The notes under the pieces are model-generated. The model was not told the DNA's origin, did not search any database, and saw nothing but the letters and a program-made list of their open reading frames with translations. A program made the translations under genes and the position numbers. Below are positions 55,511-58,779 of a stretch of 58,779 nt of DNA, one piece after another. Location of the stretch: NCBI RefSeq assembly GCF_002976435.1, contig NZ_PUGF01000030.1, forward strand, positions 1 to 58,779, given 5' to 3'. The first letter of the stretch is position 1. Every line of letters starts with the position of its first letter. Source of the stretch: Solimicrobium silvestre. Lineage in GTDB: Bacteria; Pseudomonadota; Gammaproteobacteria; Burkholderiales; Burkholderiaceae_D.

Positions 55511-57622
55511 ATGAGCGACATTAAAGTAGGCATACCGCCAGCTAAGTTAGTGCTGGTGACGGTACCCACCGCCATTCCCAGTACATTAGGTCGCGGTGAT
55601 GAATTACATCAATCCATCGTTAGCGATTATCCTGCACTCACTACGAATCAAGGGGTAATAATCGCTGACAACCAAAATTCTTTACGCGCCACAGCACACG
55701 GCCCGACGCTGTTGGAAGATTTTATCTTGCGTGAAAAAATCACTCATTTCGATCATGAGCGCATTCCGGAACGGATCGTCCATGCACGTGGCACTGGGGT
55801 ACACGGCTTTTTCGAGTTGACTGAATCGCTAAGCCAGTACACCACAGCTAAAGTATTAACCGAAGTAGGAGAAAAAACACCGCTGTTTGCCCGCTTTTCT
55901 ACCGTAGCTGGAGGTGCTGGCTCTGCCGATACGCCGCGTGACGTGCGAGGTTTTGCCGTTAAATTTTATACCAAGCAAGGTAACTGGGATTTGGTCGGCA
56001 ATAATATCCCGGTCTTTTTTATTCAGGACGCACTAAAATTTCCCGACCTCATTCATGCCGTCAAGATGGAACCTGATCGCGGATTCCCGCAAGCGGCGAC
56101 GGGGCATGACACATTCTGGGATTACATTTCGCTGACCCCGGAAGCGATGCATATGGTTATGTGGATCATGTCTGATCGGACTTTACCGCGCTCATTGAGA
56201 ATGATGGAAGGCTTTGGCATCCACTCGTTTCGCTTGATCAATGCCGAATATGAATCAACTTTTGTCAAATTTCACTGGCGCCCTAAACTCGGACTGCAAT
56301 CGACCTTATGGGATGAGGCGGTTAAAATTTCTGGTGCCGATGCCGATTTTCATCGACGCGACATGTTTGAGGCGATCAGCAATGGCAATTTTCCAGAATG
56401 GGAATTAGCTGTGCAATTATTTACTCAAAAACAAGCAGACTCTTTCCCGTTCGATCATCTCGACGCGACTAAATTGATACCGGAAGAAATGATTCCCTTA
56501 CAAGTGATTGGGCGAATGGTGTTGAATCGCTGGCCAGACAATTTTTTCGCTGAAACCGAACAAGTTGCATTTTGCCCGTCGCATATCGTGCCCGGTATCG
56601 ATTTTTCGAATGATCCTTTATTGCAGGGGCGCTTGTTTTCCTACCTGGACACCCAACTTTCGCGGTTGGGGTCAGCCAATTTTAATCAAATACCAATTAA
56701 TGCGCCAAAATGCCCGTTTGCCAATCAGCAGCGTGATGGCCATATGCAAATGACGCAGCCAGTTGGGCGCGTTGCCTATGAACCGAATACGCTGGCTACT
56801 GATTCGCCAAGAGAAAAAATTGCTGGCGGCTTTCGCAGTGCAATAGTTGTGGATTCCGGGGAAAAGAGCCGCATCCGCCCAGAAAGTTTTGCAGATCACT
56901 ATAGCCAGGCGCGCCAATTTTATCGCAGCCAAACCGAATATGAACAAGCACATATTGCTTCCGCCCTGGTATTTGAATTATCCAAGTTAGAGCATCCACA
57001 TATCCGGGAAAGCATCGTCGCTCACTTACGCAATATTGACGAACAATTAGCGGGTCGAGTCGGACATGGCCTGGGAATGAAGCAATTACCGGAAGCTGCG
57101 TTGAAGGCGGTTGCAATTCAAGACATGATGCTATCGCCATCTCTGCAAATTATTGGAAAAATGAAGGCGACCCTTGAAGGACGTGTAGTCGGCGTGCTCA
57201 TTATGCGGGGATCTGACAGTACTCACATTAATGCCATTCGTCACGCTATTATTACAGCCGGCGCCGCGATTAAATTTATTTCTCCGATAATCGGTGAAGT
57301 TGAATTATCAGATGGATCATTACAAGTGATCGATGGCCAATTAGCTGGAACGCCTTCAGTGATTTATGATGCAATCGCCGTCATTTTGACGGAAATTAGC
57401 GTATCAACACTTTGTAAGGAAGCTACTGCTCTTGAATTTGTGCGCGATGCTTTTTGTCACTTGAAAGCAATTTGTGTTGATGAAGGAGGCAATACTTTGT
57501 TGCAAAAAGCTGGTATTGAAAAGACTTCCGGTGTGATCGGCATAACAGCGTTAGGAGACTTTATTGAAGCAGCCGCAACCCGTCAATGGGAACGCGAAGC
57601 AAGTATCAGAACTCTTGCTTAA
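55511..57622 (+). CDS. katE: Large-subunit catalase (HPII type)
   Basis: The 703-residue protein has the active-site histidine in RIVHARGTGVHGFF (near 91), the asparagine in GNNIPVFFIQDALKFPD and the heme tyrosine in RLFSYLDTQLSRLG (near 377). The C-terminal extension RVVGVLIMRGSDSTHINAIRHAI belongs to the DJ-1/PfpI-like domain of HPII. It degrades hydrogen peroxide in the cytoplasm; clade 2 enzymes are usually stationary-phase controlled. GGAG precedes the ATG and a terminator follows. Confidence 0.95.
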   Translation: MSDIKVGIPPAKLVLVTVPTAIPSTLGRGDELHQSIVSDYPALTTNQGVIIADNQNSLRATAHGPTLLEDFILREKITHFDHERIPERIVHARGTGVHGFFELTESLSQYTTAKVLTEVGEKTPLFARFSTVAGGAGSADTPRDVRGFAVKFYTKQGNWDLVGNNIPVFFIQDALKFPDLIHAVKMEPDRGFPQAATGHDTFWDYISLTPEAMHMVMWIMSDRTLPRSLRMMEGFGIHSFRLINAEYESTFVKFHWRPKLGLQSTLWDEAVKISGADADFHRRDMFEAISNGNFPEWELAVQLFTQKQADSFPFDHLDATKLIPEEMIPLQVIGRMVLNRWPDNFFAETEQVAFCPSHIVPGIDFSNDPLLQGRLFSYLDTQLSRLGSANFNQIPINAPKCPFANQQRDGHMQMTQPVGRVAYEPNTLATDSPREKIAGGFRSAIVVDSGEKSRIRPESFADHYSQARQFYRSQTEYEQAHIASALVFELSKLEHPHIRESIVAHLRNIDEQLAGRVGHGLGMKQLPEAALKAVAIQDMMLSPSLQIIGKMKATLEGRVVGVLIMRGSDSTHINAIRHAIITAGAAIKFISPIIGEVELSDGSLQVIDGQLAGTPSVIYDAIAVILTEISVSTLCKEATALEFVRDAFCHLKAICVDEGGNTLLQKAGIEKTSGVIGITALGDFIEAAATRQWEREASIRTLA

Positions 57623-57634
57623 ATATGGCAGTAG

Positions 57635-57666
57635 TTGAGGATACCCAAAGATATCCTCAATTTTTT
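57635..57666 (+). terminator. Rho-independent terminator after catalase
   Basis: TTGAGGATA and TATCCTCAA form a perfect 9-bp stem around an eight-base loop, followed by six T. It lies 13 bases after the catalase stop. Confidence 0.9.
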
Positions 57667-57712
57667 GCGAACTTACTTCGTTTATGCATACTCAGTGTCA
57701 ATCGTCGCGCCA

Positions 57713-58147
57713 CTATTGCATGACCGCCTTAAGGGTGATTTCTGGAACACTGGCAAGCGCTTTCGATAACGGGCAATCACGCTTTGCCGTGTTCGCAATC
57801 TCCTGAAACGTCGCATCATCGACGCCAGATAGTGTGGCCTGCATCGTCAGCGCAATTCGATCAATGACAAATCCTTCACCTTGTTTAGACAAACGCACAC
57901 TAGCCGTAGTATCAATGCTGGTGGCTGTCACGCCTGCTTTTTCGCAAGCAAACGAGAATGCCATTGTGAAACACGCGGCATGAGCCGCACCGAGAATCTC
58001 TTCGGGATTGGTACCGTGACGGTTATCCTCGAAACGGCTAGAAAAACCATAAGGATAATCTTTCAATGCTCCAGTTTCAGTGCTGATCATGCCAGTGCCA
58101 GTTTTCCCCTGACCTTTCCAATGCACGCTTGCGTTTTTTTCAGTCAT
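57713..58147 (-). CDS. osmC: OsmC-family peroxiredoxin-like protein
   Basis: From the ATG at 58147 the protein has 144 residues; the frame opens at 58207, but AGGAT precedes this ATG and the family begins here. It has WKGQGKTGTGMISTETGALKDYPYGFSSRFED, GTNPEEILGAAHAACFTMAFSFACEKAG with one redox cysteine, and AKRDCPLSKAL with the other. OsmC reduces organic hydroperoxides with a thiol donor. It converges on the catalase gene with the terminator between. Confidence 0.88.
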   Translation of the reverse strand: MTEKNASVHWKGQGKTGTGMISTETGALKDYPYGFSSRFEDNRHGTNPEEILGAAHAACFTMAFSFACEKAGVTATSIDTTASVRLSKQGEGFVIDRIALTMQATLSGVDDATFQEIANTAKRDCPLSKALASVPEITLKAVMQ

Positions 58148-58441
58148 GATATTAATCCTGTCTTGATGATAGTTAAGTGAACAATGACTCATGCGGTTTT
58201 TGCGCAAGACTCAATTCGTTTAAGTGCTCCAATTGCCGATAGACAACTATTCAATATTTTTACCACATTTTGATTCTATATAAATAAGTTTCAGTATTTA
58301 AAAGAAAACATATTTACGTGATTAGTTAAATTTAATTTAATTAGCCATCCTTACAATGCTAGTATTTCCGAGCTATGTTCTTACAGTCTGCTTCATAACG
58401 CCTTGATTTTGACTCGAAGTAATAATAATGAGGTGCCACTC

Positions 58442-58660
58442 ATGCAGAATATAATTCTTCCATTACTTTCAATCCCAGAAAATCAACCTCATCAAAGCAC
58501 GCTGCTTTATGTCGAAGACAATCCCGCAAATTTGCTTTTAGTCGAACGCTTAATTTCTAGGCGCAGCGATATCAAATTATTGACCGCAACTAACGGTGGT
58601 GCTGGCATAAAAATAGCCCGAAACCATCGTCCCAATATGATTATATTGGATATCAGTAGT
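58442..58660 (+). pseudogene. Response regulator (receiver) truncated by an insertion
   Basis: The ATG at 58442 has GAGGTG six bases upstream. The protein reads STLLYVEDNPANLLLVERLISRR and IARNHRPNMIILDIS, a receiver cut right after the phosphoacceptor aspartate. The expected LPxxxG loop and the last half of the receiver are replaced by unrelated sequence, and the frame ends at 58735. The rest presumably lies beyond an insertion element outside the window. Confidence 0.75.
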
Positions 58661-58779
58661 GTCCCAACGTTTCTCATAGGAGAGACATCTGTTCTGGTTG
58701 ATTTTCACCATCAGATAAATTTGATAGCGGCGTAAGTAGTTGATTTAAAGGTGTTGTTTCAAACATAGTCAAACTCAAG
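58656..58779 (-). mobile_element. End of an insertion sequence (IS4-type transposase C-terminus), cut by window edge
   Basis: On the minus strand a frame open to the right edge runs LSLTMFETTPLNQLL to PEQMSLL and stops at 58674. This matches the C-terminal style of IS4-family transposases (LSLTLFEKTP, Q-rich, ending in leucine/phenylalanine). It begins exactly where the response regulator loses its family sequence, so the element is inserted in that gene. The exact terminal repeat cannot be seen because the other end is outside. Confidence 0.6.

Overview
The window reads as a chromosomal segment of a Gram-negative proteobacterium of moderate GC content. A betaproteobacterium (Burkholderiales, perhaps Oxalobacteraceae-like) is my best guess, from the style of the two-component, PRC-barrel, CsbD, DUF885 and EmrAB/NodT genes. 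No rRNA or tRNA is visible to fix the taxonomy.

Region 1 (1-8184) is phage-derived. At the left edge is the C-terminal end of a Zot/pI morphogenesis gene on the plus strand, followed by a small HTH-like phage gene and a hairpin-rich stretch. It faces a second, apparently complete filamentous (inovirus) prophage on the minus strand: rep (7118) - ssDNA-binding protein - small membrane protein - major coat - collagen-like adsorption protein - DUF2523 protein - zot - ribbon-helix-helix regulator, with a divergent HTH repressor at 7585. A NYN-domain gene sits between the two phage units. A dif-like site near 7899-7926 and a DUF1016 nuclease remnant mark the right boundary.

Region 2 (8348-15699) holds a two-component pair (7TM histidine kinase plus NarL-type regulator), a tail-collar/microcystin-dependent-like protein with a tiny coupled ORF, and two tandem DUF885 peptidase-like exported proteins.

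Region 3 (16122-40332) is a carbon-metabolism island. A 2912-residue cyclic beta-1,2-glucan synthase-like protein lies on the minus strand. Divergent from it is a long plus-strand series: zwf, HAD phosphatase-like, phosphoketolase, a ribosome hibernation factor-like protein, transketolase, 6-phosphogluconate dehydrogenase, transaldolase, a stand-alone DUF2090 aldolase-like protein, phosphoglucomutase, and a PF10091 glucoamylase/endo-beta-1,2-glucanase-like protein, then small stress-type genes including a CsbD-like one. Together they could link glucose-1-phosphate, UDP-glucose/glucan, the pentose phosphate pathway and the phosphoketolase shunt.

Region 4 (40473-58779) is signalling and stress: a REC-PAS-GGDEF-EAL-REC protein, a REC protein, a PAS3-histidine kinase-REC hybrid, a double PRC-barrel protein, an ABM monooxygenase-like protein, an alpha/beta hydrolase, a ferritin-like diiron protein, an EmrA-EmrB-NodT tripartite efflux operon, a large-subunit catalase, an OsmC protein, and a response regulator cut by what looks like an IS4-type insertion at the right edge.

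The most interesting non-genic signal is a dispersed palindromic motif, roughly GTKCG-N4-CGNAC followed by AGATT or ATA. I found eleven copies by eye, all intergenic, mostly upstream of the glucan/pentose-phosphate and stress genes of regions 3 and 4. It looks like the operator of an unidentified regulon, or a small repeat family.
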